This document shows, in pieces, positions 47,249 to 55,081 of a DNA stretch of 64,000 nt. How positions within the stretch are numbered: position 1 is the stretch's first letter; each line of letters opens with the position of its first letter. Made by a program: the position numbers and the translations under genes. Origin of the DNA: Arachidicoccus terrestris (GTDB lineage Bacteria; Bacteroidota; Bacteroidia; Chitinophagales; Chitinophagaceae); the NCBI RefSeq assembly GCF_020042345.1, contig NZ_CP083387.1:3844001-3908000 (forward strand), read 5' to 3'. The notes below the pieces were generated by a model. That model saw only the letters and a program-made list of their open reading frames with translations, was not told the origin of the DNA and ran no database searches.

Positions 47249-49687
47249 ATGAAATTACCCTCATATTTTTTCAATTTTAATTTTATATTAAAATTAAAAT
47301 CAGCCACTTCTTTATTTTGCCTGTTATTTTTCAACTTGCATGCCAGCCTTTATGCACAGGAGCATTCCATCAATTCAAAATTGCTTACCGGCGTCTGGTC
47401 CGCCCGGTGGATACAATATGCAGCTGAAGGTAATGACCCTCGAAGTTACGGTGTTTACCATTTTAGAAAAACAGTAGGGTTATCTGCCATACCTGCGGCT
47501 TATATTATTCATGTTTCTGCAGACAACAGATATCGTCTGTATATCAATGGTGTCTGGGTTGGAGAGGGGCCGGCCAGAGGTGACCTGCGGCATTGGCAAT
47601 TTGGAACATTCAACCTGACGCCGTATTTAAAAGTAGGCAAGAATGTTTTAGCTGCAGAGGTATGGAATATGGGTGTCCATGCGCCCGTTGCCCAGATCAG
47701 TAATGAAACTTCGTTCTTAGTCCAGGGGGACAATGCTCACTGTAAAGATTTTAACACGGATACGACTTGGAAGGTCTTGCGGGACAGTGCCTATCAGCCC
47801 ACAGCTCTTCAAACGGGGGCAATCTTACATAGTTATTTTGTCACGGGGCCTGGCGATGAGGTACAGGGTAAGAGCTATCCCTGGGGATGGGAATTGCCGG
47901 ATTTTGAGGATTATAGTTGGAAGCCTGCTGCGATCATAGGCACACCGGTGGCGCCGGAAGGCTATGGGACAGACAATAAATGGACTTTAACACCGAGGTC
48001 CATCCCGCAAATGGAGCATCAAAAGGAGGCGCAGGGCAAAATCAGAAAGGCAGAAGGAATGGAGTTGTCCGCAGTGAGGTCTGTTTTTGCTGCAGGCAAA
48101 TCTATTGTCGTACCTGCTTATAAAAGCGTAAAGTTACTGATCGATCAGTCCTATGAAACTATTGGTTATCCTGAATTAAAAGTAAGTGAAGGCAAAGGGG
48201 CTTCGATTAAATTGACCTATACAGAGGCGCTGTTGGATAGCAAAGGGCAAAAAGGGAACCGGGACAGCATTCAGGGGAAATCCGTGAAGGGGCTATATGA
48301 TATTTATAAGCCAGATGGAGGAAAGGACAGGGTATACCGGCCGCTTTGGCTGAGGACATTCAGATATGTGTTACTGGAAATTGAAACGCAAGATCAGCCT
48401 TTAGAAATTCAGTCTTTTAAAAACATTTTTGTGGCATATCCTTTTAAGAGAGCCGCAACTTTCTCCAGTAACGACACTTCTCTTGCTTCAATATGGAAGG
48501 TGGGCTGGCATACCGCCAGGCTCTGTGCCGGTGAAACCTATTTTGATTGTCCCTATTATGAACAGTTGCAATACGAGGCCGATACAAGAATACAGGCATT
48601 AATTACTTTATATAATACTGAGGACGACGCACTGGTCAGAAAAGCGATCCAGGATTTTTATATTTCTATGACACCGGAGGGATTGACTGAAGGCAGGTAT
48701 CCCAGTAACCGTTATCAGGTCATACCGCCATTTTCGTTGTGGTGGGTCTCCATGTTGCATGATTACTGGATGTTGAGGCCCGATAGAAAGTTCATTAAAG
48801 GATATTTGCCGGCCGTTACGCAGGTACTCGGCTGGTTTGAAAATCGCGTGGATGCTTCAACGGGTATGTTAGGGCCTCTGAATTGGTGGAATTTTGTGGA
48901 TTGGAATCCAGCCTTTAAAAATGGGGTGCCCGATGGTGCTACGACCGGACAGAGTGCCATCATTACACTTCAATATGTTCTTGCCTTACAGCAGGCATCA
49001 GAATTATTTGCGGATTTTGGAGACCTGAATAAAAGCAGGCATTATAAGACTTTGGCTGACCGGTTAGCGGCGGCCACCTATACCGCTTGTTTTGATCGCT
49101 CTAAAAATGAGATGGCGGATAACGCTACAAAATCTGCGTTCAGCCAGCACGCCGGAATTCTCGGCATCCTGACAGATGCGATTCCCAAAGAAGACCAGCA
49201 ATTAGCTATGGAGAAAATACTGCAGGATAAAAATCTGAGTCAGGCTACTTTCTATTACCGGTTCTATCTGACGCGTGCTATGATCAAAGCTGGTTTGGGT
49301 GAGGATTATTATCAGTCTCTGACACCCTGGAGAGACATGCTCCGTATCGGACTGACCACTTTTGCTGAAAAGCCTGAGCCTACCCGTTCCGACTGCCATG
49401 GCTGGTCCGCCAGCCCTGCCTATGATTTTTTGGCAACGATCTGTGGGATTACACCAGCTGCACCTGGGTTTGGCAAAGTGGCGATTGCCCCCAAACTGGG
49501 TGCGTTAAAAGAAGCAAGCGGGTCCATGCCTTCACCAAAGGGGAGAATCAAAGTAGCGTTTAAAAGAATAGGAAGGTCAGGAGTGGAAGCCTGGTTTGAT
49601 TTACCTGAAGAATTGACGGGAACCTTTATCTGGAATGGGCAAACCTATCCTTTGGCTGGAGGTGCCCGGAAAATCATTGTGGAATGA
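47249..49687 (+). CDS. exported GH78-type alpha-L-rhamnosidase-like glycosidase
   Basis: An 812-residue secreted enzyme with a signal peptide ending near SLYAQ (residue 36). The N-terminal sandwich has SADNRYRLYINGVWVGEGPA, characteristic of the Bac_rhamnosid_N carbohydrate-binding region. The middle has further beta domains, and an (alpha/alpha)6 barrel follows from about residue 410 with DCPYYEQLQYEADTR, the position of the GH78 general-acid segment. WWNFVDWNP and RSDCHGWSASPAYDF follow, and a C-terminal sandwich ends the protein. Catalytic residues were not proven. It is not within a polysaccharide utilisation locus. It converges on the DUF4256 gene with 8 nt between stops. Confidence 0.85.
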   Translation: MKLPSYFFNFNFILKLKSATSLFCLLFFNLHASLYAQEHSINSKLLTGVWSARWIQYAAEGNDPRSYGVYHFRKTVGLSAIPAAYIIHVSADNRYRLYINGVWVGEGPARGDLRHWQFGTFNLTPYLKVGKNVLAAEVWNMGVHAPVAQISNETSFLVQGDNAHCKDFNTDTTWKVLRDSAYQPTALQTGAILHSYFVTGPGDEVQGKSYPWGWELPDFEDYSWKPAAIIGTPVAPEGYGTDNKWTLTPRSIPQMEHQKEAQGKIRKAEGMELSAVRSVFAAGKSIVVPAYKSVKLLIDQSYETIGYPELKVSEGKGASIKLTYTEALLDSKGQKGNRDSIQGKSVKGLYDIYKPDGGKDRVYRPLWLRTFRYVLLEIETQDQPLEIQSFKNIFVAYPFKRAATFSSNDTSLASIWKVGWHTARLCAGETYFDCPYYEQLQYEADTRIQALITLYNTEDDALVRKAIQDFYISMTPEGLTEGRYPSNRYQVIPPFSLWWVSMLHDYWMLRPDRKFIKGYLPAVTQVLGWFENRVDASTGMLGPLNWWNFVDWNPAFKNGVPDGATTGQSAIITLQYVLALQQASELFADFGDLNKSRHYKTLADRLAAATYTACFDRSKNEMADNATKSAFSQHAGILGILTDAIPKEDQQLAMEKILQDKNLSQATFYYRFYLTRAMIKAGLGEDYYQSLTPWRDMLRIGLTTFAEKPEPTRSDCHGWSASPAYDFLATICGITPAAPGFGKVAIAPKLGALKEASGSMPSPKGRIKVAFKRIGRSGVEAWFDLPEELTGTFIWNGQTYPLAGGARKIIVE

Positions 49688-49695
49688 CGACTGGA

Positions 49696-50304
49696 TTAAA
49701 TGGACAATACACCTCTGAAACCCCGGGCAGCATAATAGGATATGGCGCCGTTATGGTAGACAAACACCTCGTCATATCTACGGTCACAAAAAAGTGCTCC
49801 TCCCAGCTTTCTGATGGAAGCAGGTGTTTTTATCCAACTGGATGTTTTCAGATCAACGGCCTCCAGTGACTGCAGATACCGGTATTGCTGTTCGTCTAAA
49901 ATCTGGATGCCAATTTCGGATGCCATTTCCAGGGCGCTTCCTTTGGGCTTATGTTCTTTGCGCTCTGCCAGGGCTTGTTGATCATAACACAGACTTCGGC
50001 GTGCTTTAGGTGTTTCTTTGGCACAGTCGATAAAGAAATATTCTCCGTTTTTTTTACTCAGGTCAACCACATCAGGCTCTCCTCCGGTTAATTCCATCTG
50101 CTGTAGGGACCATAGCTTGGTTGGCTGGCTCTGGAGTTTTTTAGTGATATTTTCCCAGGCGATGCCGTGATGGCGATGTTGATTTTCCTTAAAACGTTCT
50201 TCTAATATCTGAAGCAAGGCATCCGTTTCTTTCTTTGATAGCTGAGAAGTGGTTTTTATCATAGGATTCCAATTTTTGGTGGAAGATTGAACTAGAGGAT
50301 TCAT
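49696..50304 (-). CDS. DUF4256-family protein
   Basis: A 202-residue cytoplasmic protein of a widely distributed but uncharacterised family. Recognisable elements are KKETDALLQILEERFKENQH near the start, LQQMELTGGEPDVVDL, FFIDCAKETPKARRSLCYDQ, MASEIGIQILDEQQYRYLQ and the C-terminal FCDRRYDEVFVYHNGA. The ATG at 50304 overlaps the stop of the upstream methyltransferase (ATGA), so I keep that start over Met15. No catalytic role is established for the family. Confidence 0.85.
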   Translation of the reverse strand: MNPLVQSSTKNWNPMIKTTSQLSKKETDALLQILEERFKENQHRHHGIAWENITKKLQSQPTKLWSLQQMELTGGEPDVVDLSKKNGEYFFIDCAKETPKARRSLCYDQQALAERKEHKPKGSALEMASEIGIQILDEQQYRYLQSLEAVDLKTSSWIKTPASIRKLGGALFCDRRYDEVFVYHNGAISYYAARGFRGVLSI

Positions 50305-50978
50305 TGATGACCATAAAGGTACGATATGTTTTTTTTACAGATAATATACCAATATTCTGCTTGCTGCCTGGGTTTGTTTTCTTTTTCATTTTCCACTATC
50401 TCCTGATAAGAGACCAGCCCGTATTGACCAAATTCCTTCTGGATAGACTGACAGTCGTAAAAATATAAGGTAACACCGTGTATTGTCTCATATCTGTCCT
50501 TACCGAGTGGTTTGCCTTGGCCAAAGCTTGGGTACCGCTTGGAAACGGCAACGAAGATCATATAACCTCCGGGTTTTAATTGATTGTAGCAATCTTGAAT
50601 CAGCTTGATGCGGGCGGGCTGGTCAAGTAAATGGATTAGACAGTAGCAGAAAATTCCATCATAGCACTCTTTGTTAAAAGGCATTGCCGCAACTGAGCCA
50701 TGATAGATTTTTGGAAACTGGCTTTTGAGGTATTTTTTTGCCAGGGAAATAGCTGTTTCCGATATTTCTATTCCGGTTATTTTCATATCATAAGTTAGAA
50801 ATGGTCGGGCATTACGTCCATATCCCAATCCCGGAATGAGTATATTATCGAAATTATTGGCTTTAAAAAAGGTGGCGGCCATGTAAGCTGCATTTGCAGG
50901 CACGAACCCCCACATTTCCCGTTTTTCCTGAAAGCTGCTCTCCCAGAATTTATCTAAATTGTTTACACAGTTATCCAT
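50301..50978 (-). CDS. class I SAM-dependent methyltransferase
   Basis: A 225-residue Rossmann-fold methyltransferase. Motif I is ILIPGLGYGRNARPFL (about residues 46-61), followed by ITGIEISETAISLAKK (motif II), the acidic motif FCYCLIHLLDQ and LKPGGYMIFVAV. The N-terminus WESSFQEKREMWGFVPANAA is typical of the TehB/thiopurine-like small-molecule group. The substrate is unknown. It is the first gene of a two-gene, translationally coupled operon with the DUF4256 protein. Confidence 0.9.
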   Translation of the reverse strand: MDNCVNNLDKFWESSFQEKREMWGFVPANAAYMAATFFKANNFDNILIPGLGYGRNARPFLTYDMKITGIEISETAISLAKKYLKSQFPKIYHGSVAAMPFNKECYDGIFCYCLIHLLDQPARIKLIQDCYNQLKPGGYMIFVAVSKRYPSFGQGKPLGKDRYETIHGVTLYFYDCQSIQKEFGQYGLVSYQEIVENEKENKPRQQAEYWYIICKKNISYLYGHQ

Positions 50979-51036
50979 CGTGTTAAATTATATGGAATGC
51001 AATATAGTGAATATTTTATTAAAATGATACATTGTT

Positions 51037-51053
51037 GCAAATATTAGATTTGC
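51037..51053. promoter_or_regulatory. short dyad upstream of the methyltransferase operon
   Basis: GCAAAT-N5-ATTTGC lies 58 nt before the ATG at 50978, in the 136-nt spacer after the MarR gene. The arms are short, so significance is uncertain. Confidence 0.3.
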
Positions 51054-51114
51054 ATTAAGCCAATTGGACGCACGAGACAGAATCGGCGACAATAATTATA
51101 GCGTTTATGAATCT

Positions 51115-51573
51115 TTAGATTTTCAGTAAGGATAGAATATATTTATTAAAAACAGGTATGTCTGCACCCAATTTTGAAAAAAACTGATGATCAAATTGCT
51201 CAACGACTCTTATGGCTTCTTTTGCAGTTCCCAACCCTCTGTTGGTAAGTACGACTTCCTTTGCCCGGGTGTCCATTGAATGCTCCCTGCGTTCAATAAG
51301 TTTCTTCAATTCTAATTTACGTAAAACGGATGAAGTCGTCATGGGGTCAATTTTTGTGTGATTAGAGAGTGTTATTTGCGTAATGTCTTGCATTTGTTTT
51401 GTTAACCAATGGATACCGGCTAATAAAACAAATTGAGAATGGGTAAGATTATAAGGTTCCAGCGCTTGCTTGATCATTCGCTGCCATAAGTTGGTCACTT
51501 GCCATAGTAGAAAGCCCGTACTATCTTCTGCCTTTTCAACACTGAATGGGTTGTATTGATCTGTCTTAGTCAT
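51115..51573 (-). CDS. MarR-family transcriptional regulator
   Basis: A 152-residue winged-helix regulator. The dimer helices flank LTHSQFVLLAGIHWL and the DNA-recognition part DITQITLSNHTKIDPMTTSSVLRKLELKKLIERREHSMDTRAKEV (written here only to fix the segment, about residues 63-107) with the Asp-Thr-Arg wing typical of MarR. It overlaps the EVE gene by 8 nt and so depends on it for translation. The dyad at the operon promoter is its likely operator. Confidence 0.92.
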   Translation of the reverse strand: MTKTDQYNPFSVEKAEDSTGFLLWQVTNLWQRMIKQALEPYNLTHSQFVLLAGIHWLTKQMQDITQITLSNHTKIDPMTTSSVLRKLELKKLIERREHSMDTRAKEVVLTNRGLGTAKEAIRVVEQFDHQFFSKLGADIPVFNKYILSLLKI

Positions 51574-51988
51574 GTTTGATCATTTTTGATGCAATTAATT
51601 GGTAGTCTTTTTCACTGATTTCAAAGAATCCATATCTAAACGGGTAACCCCACCGCTTCTTATCCTGAATAAAATCAAGTCGTTCAATCAATGGAATAAT
51701 AGGGCACTCACGGCAAGGCATAAAGCGGACTTTTCTTCGAAAGGGATTAAAATCTTTTGTCATTTGATATTGATAGATGTTATCGTCTGTAACCTGACCC
51801 ATCGCGGTAAATCGCTGATATTTTTCTTTGTCACCCATAGTAACCTTGGACGAATAAATCAAAACGAAGTCTCCTTTAGACATGCGCTTTAAAGGAGCCT
51901 GCTTGCCATGGCAGACTTGAATGAAATCTCCTTCTACACCTCTTAAAGTATGCTCCTTTGATATTGCCGCAATCCAATATTTAGCCAT
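51566..51988 (-). CDS. EVE-domain protein
   Basis: A 140-residue PUA-like EVE domain with AKYWIAAISKEHTLRGVEGD at the start, PLKRMSKGDFVLIYSS, FTAMGQVTDDNIYQ, FNPFRRKVRFM and ending in FRYGFFEIS. EVE domains bind modified bases in DNA or RNA and are often attached to modification-dependent restriction or antiphage genes, but also occur alone, as here. It is the first gene of an operon with a MarR regulator. No nuclease gene is adjacent. Confidence 0.9.
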   Translation of the reverse strand: MAKYWIAAISKEHTLRGVEGDFIQVCHGKQAPLKRMSKGDFVLIYSSKVTMGDKEKYQRFTAMGQVTDDNIYQYQMTKDFNPFRRKVRFMPCRECPIIPLIERLDFIQDKKRWGYPFRYGFFEISEKDYQLIASKMIKHD

Positions 51989-52027
51989 AGGTTTATATTT
52001 GACATTATCTTGCCTGCTGTAAATATA

Positions 52028-52055
52028 ATAAGTATACTTATAATAAGCAAATTTA
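52028..52055 (-). promoter_or_regulatory. promoter and dyad operator of the EVE-marR operon
   Basis: A -7 box TAAATTTG (minus strand, 52055-52048) is followed 6 nt downstream by the perfect 14-bp palindrome ATAAGTATACTTAT (52028-52041), 39 nt before the ATG. The size and AT content fit a MarR operator; binding is inferred. Confidence 0.55.
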
Positions 52056-52163
52056 TTAATTATAGGCTATTGATTGCGCCACTGCGCTTCCTTGCCAAAA
52101 AAATAACCCGGAAGCGTAGGGGAAAGACTTCTGCGAAGTGTCTTACTGCAAATTGGATAGATT

Positions 52164-53327
52164 ATGCTATTGACAAACACCTTAGAATCGATGGTTATTA
52201 CAGAAGTCCTTTCAGCAGCACAGCAGAGAGTTTTTCTGGAAATGCCTGATAGAATATATAATACCGATCCCAATTACATTCGGCCCTTGGATAAGTCCAT
52301 CCTCGATATCTTCGACCCTGCTGCCAATCCTCTATTACAATCCGGAGGAGCATGCAGGCGTTGGCTTTTATGGTCGAAAAGTGGTCTATGTGTCGGCCGT
52401 ATTGCCGCTTTTTACAAGATTAAGTCTGATGGGGTAAATGAGCGCCGGGTAGGAGGTATCGGTTTTTTCGAGTGCATAGATGATCAGATGGCAGCCAATT
52501 TATTATTGGATCAGGCAAAATACTGGCTGGAAGAAAAGGGAATGAACGTAATTCATGGACCGATTAACTTTGGAACCAGGCACAGTTGGTGGGGGTTATT
52601 GATAAACGGGGAGGGAAAACCTAATTTTGAATCAAATCATCATCCCGTTTATTACAGGCGTTTATTTGAAAACTATGGATTTGCGTTAAATTACAGGCAA
52701 TTTACATTTAGGTTTAGCCAGCAGCAGGCTCCCGATTGTTTCTTTAAGGCAGTCTTGAAGCGCTTTCAATCTGATGGCCGTTATGAATTTAAATCAGCAG
52801 ATCCTGCACGATGGTTAAACTACGCCGTGCAATTTCAACGGTTGTATAATAACACCTGGGCATTGGAAGAAAGAGCTCCGGCATTGAGCCTGGATCAGGT
52901 GCTTAACTGGATGGATAATTTAAAGGATGTATTGGACTGGAGGCTGATCTGGTTTGCTTATTTCAACGGAAAGCCAGTGGCATTTTTTGCAGGTATTCCG
53001 GAGCTCAATCATCATATTTTGCAGTATGTCCACGGCAAGGTCCGCTTTATGGATAAATTTAAACTTGCCGGTAAAAAATGGCTAGGTAGCAGTTATGATA
53101 AGGCTTACGGAATGTATTATGGAGTGCTTGATGGATTTGAGAGTAGTGGGGTCGGGCTTGGCCTTATTGCAGCCATGCAGGATGCATGGATGACTCAGTT
53201 GAAAATTCCTTATCATAGTATTGAGTTTGGATGGATTGGCGATTACAACCCAAAAATGATAAAACTGATGAAAATGGCCGGAGGAGAAATTACTAAAATT
53301 CATCACACTTACAGGTACTGGATTTAA
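52164..53327 (+). CDS. GNAT-like N-acyltransferase superfamily protein
   Basis: A 387-residue cytoplasmic protein of a Bacteroidota-rich family. The start region (VLSAAQQRVFLEMPDRIYNT, DPNYIRPLDK, FDPAANPLLQSGGACRRWLL, VGRIAAFYK) is the conserved N-terminal block, and GPINFGTRHSWWGLLINGEGK and FNGKPVAFFAGIPELNH follow. A typical GNAT acetyl-CoA loop is hard to recognise. A second start at Met10 (52191) is possible. The substrate is unknown. The sigma-factor gene starts 45 nt downstream, possibly co-transcribed. Confidence 0.75.
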   Translation: MLLTNTLESMVITEVLSAAQQRVFLEMPDRIYNTDPNYIRPLDKSILDIFDPAANPLLQSGGACRRWLLWSKSGLCVGRIAAFYKIKSDGVNERRVGGIGFFECIDDQMAANLLLDQAKYWLEEKGMNVIHGPINFGTRHSWWGLLINGEGKPNFESNHHPVYYRRLFENYGFALNYRQFTFRFSQQQAPDCFFKAVLKRFQSDGRYEFKSADPARWLNYAVQFQRLYNNTWALEERAPALSLDQVLNWMDNLKDVLDWRLIWFAYFNGKPVAFFAGIPELNHHILQYVHGKVRFMDKFKLAGKKWLGSSYDKAYGMYYGVLDGFESSGVGLGLIAAMQDAWMTQLKIPYHSIEFGWIGDYNPKMIKLMKMAGGEITKIHHTYRYWI

Positions 53328-53372
53328 ATCAATATATTAAGTAAAATAATAATATATATTCTTATATTTAAT

Positions 53373-53960
53373 ATGATGGACATAGTTGAGCAGGAAATGA
53401 TATCACGAATACGAGCAGGAGATGAGGCTGCATTTGAGAAAGTCTTCAGGACGTATGCGAAGCTGCTGCATGCTTATGGCTATACGTTGCTGAATAATAG
53501 CCATATCGCGGAAGAGATGATCCAGGATTTGTTTTTGAAGATTTGGGAGCAAAGGGGTGTACTGCAAATACACACTTCATTAAAAGCATACTTATACAGA
53601 TCATTGCATAACGATTGTATGAATCACCTTAGACATGTAAAGGTCAAAAAAAATTATGAAGCAACTGTAACTAAAGATGGATCTGGCGTTAAACAACATC
53701 AACCCATCAACCGACTTGAGGTGAAGGAGATCCAACAAAAGCTAAGGTCAGGGTTAAGCAAGCTACCAGAAGCTTGCCGGACAGTATTTCAGTTAAGCAG
53801 GTTTGAACACCTGACATATAAAGAGATTGCCAGCCAGCTGGGAATTTCTGTCAAAACAGTAGAGAATCAAATGGGAAAGGCTTTTAAGCTATTGAGGGTC
53901 GAATTAAAAGATTATTTGGTTTTACTGTTGTTACTGGTATTAATTACTGCAATTTTTTAA
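53373..53960 (+). CDS. ECF-type RNA polymerase sigma-70 factor
   Basis: A 195-residue extracytoplasmic-function sigma factor. Region 2 is AAFEKVFRTYAKLLHAYGYT, then HIAEEMIQDLFLKIWEQR (about residues 17-62). Region 4 is LPEACRTVFQLSRFEHLTYK, then EIASQLGISVKTVENQMGKAF. The last 17 residues (LVLLLLLVLITAIF) form a hydrophobic tail, as in the Bacteroidota FecI-like group, which may hold it at the membrane. FecR follows within 13-40 nt. Activation would require release from FecR by the receptor/STN proteins encoded next. Confidence 0.94.
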   Translation: MMDIVEQEMISRIRAGDEAAFEKVFRTYAKLLHAYGYTLLNNSHIAEEMIQDLFLKIWEQRGVLQIHTSLKAYLYRSLHNDCMNHLRHVKVKKNYEATVTKDGSGVKQHQPINRLEVKEIQQKLRSGLSKLPEACRTVFQLSRFEHLTYKEIASQLGISVKTVENQMGKAFKLLRVELKDYLVLLLLLVLITAIF

Positions 53961-54000
53961 TGATTGGTCAAATGTGGATGAGCACGATAAAGCAATAGAA

Positions 54001-55026
54001 ATGAAAGACGAAATACTTATAAAATATCTTTTAGGTGAAGCGACAGTTGAAGAGGTTACTTTAGTAGAAGGTTGGCTAAAGAAAGATAGTGCTAATTATG
54101 AATATTACTTGGACCTGAAAACGTACTGGGATCAAAGTAAGCTGCTTGAATTACAGCCTGCACATGATTATGATACTGATGCACAATGGCATAAACTAAA
54201 ATTGAAAATGGGACCGAGCACCGTTAAAAGCGGCATGGCTTCGGCTACTGCTGATATGAATGAGACGAAGGCCGTGGCAAAAAGTGGAATAGGACGCATT
54301 GTTCAGATGCAATATTGGAAATGGGCTGCCGCTATTGCCGTCGTTTTATTGGGATGCTGGTTTGCATGGAACGAAATGCAATCCGCAAACAATACCGGAA
54401 ATATTCAGATTTTGACAGCCTCTGCTTCTCCATTAACAGATACGTTGTCAGATGGTTCAATTGTCACACTAAACCGGTATTCGAGCTTACAGACTCCGTT
54501 GGAATTTAAAGGAAAAGTCAGAGAGGTTACCTTGGAGGATGGAGAAGCCTTTTTTAATATTGTTCATAAGCCGTCAAAGCCTTTTTGGGTTCATATTGGT
54601 CCTATAGATGTTAAAGTACTTGGAACCTCTTTTAATATTAAAAAGAACGGTAATCAAACGATCATTGATGTAGCAACGGGTAAGGTGTCAATCAATTATA
54701 AGGGCAAACATCTGATTCTTTATCCTAAGGAGAGAACTTTAATCGATCCGTCAACAACAGAATTGCTTAGTCAGAGAAATCAGGGGCAGCTCTATAACTA
54801 CTACGTGACAAAAAAGTTTATTGCGAACAATACCAGGCTGGAAGATTTGGTCAATATTTTAAATGAGGCATACAATCAGCATATCGTATTCGGAAGACCG
54901 GAGTTAAAGGATATGCGTATAACCACTGTTTTTTCCAAAGAACCATTGGAGATTATATTGAATGTGATTTCAGAAACCTTTGGAATTAAGGTTATCTATA
55001 ATAAAGATTCCATTGAGTTAAAATAG
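54001..55026 (+). CDS. FecR-family anti-sigma factor
   Basis: Inner-membrane anti-sigma factor that binds the ECF factor with its cytosolic end and senses the envelope with its periplasmic FecR domain. I use ATG 54001 (MKDEILIKYLLGEATVEEV, 341 residues); a GTG at 53974 would add nine residues. One membrane helix lies at about residues 105-122 (WKWAAAIAVVLLGCWFAW). The FecR domain has DGSIVTLNRYSSLQTPLEF, REVTLEDGEAFFNIVHKPS and IDVKVLGTSFNIKK. The C-terminal STN-like subdomain (LVNILNEAYNQHIVFGRPEL) is typical. It pairs with the preceding sigma gene. Confidence 0.94.
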   Translation: MKDEILIKYLLGEATVEEVTLVEGWLKKDSANYEYYLDLKTYWDQSKLLELQPAHDYDTDAQWHKLKLKMGPSTVKSGMASATADMNETKAVAKSGIGRIVQMQYWKWAAAIAVVLLGCWFAWNEMQSANNTGNIQILTASASPLTDTLSDGSIVTLNRYSSLQTPLEFKGKVREVTLEDGEAFFNIVHKPSKPFWVHIGPIDVKVLGTSFNIKKNGNQTIIDVATGKVSINYKGKHLILYPKERTLIDPSTTELLSQRNQGQLYNYYVTKKFIANNTRLEDLVNILNEAYNQHIVFGRPELKDMRITTVFSKEPLEIILNVISETFGIKVIYNKDSIELK

Positions 55027-55081
55027 CTTTGAATATCTATAACAACAACACCAATACTTACTTTCCGGCAAAAATTAATCT

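Noticed and set aside
41452-49687. Polysaccharide utilisation locus around the two glycosidases
   Set aside because: No SusC/SusD pair flanks either glycosidase, and pyrE and ftsY lie between them.
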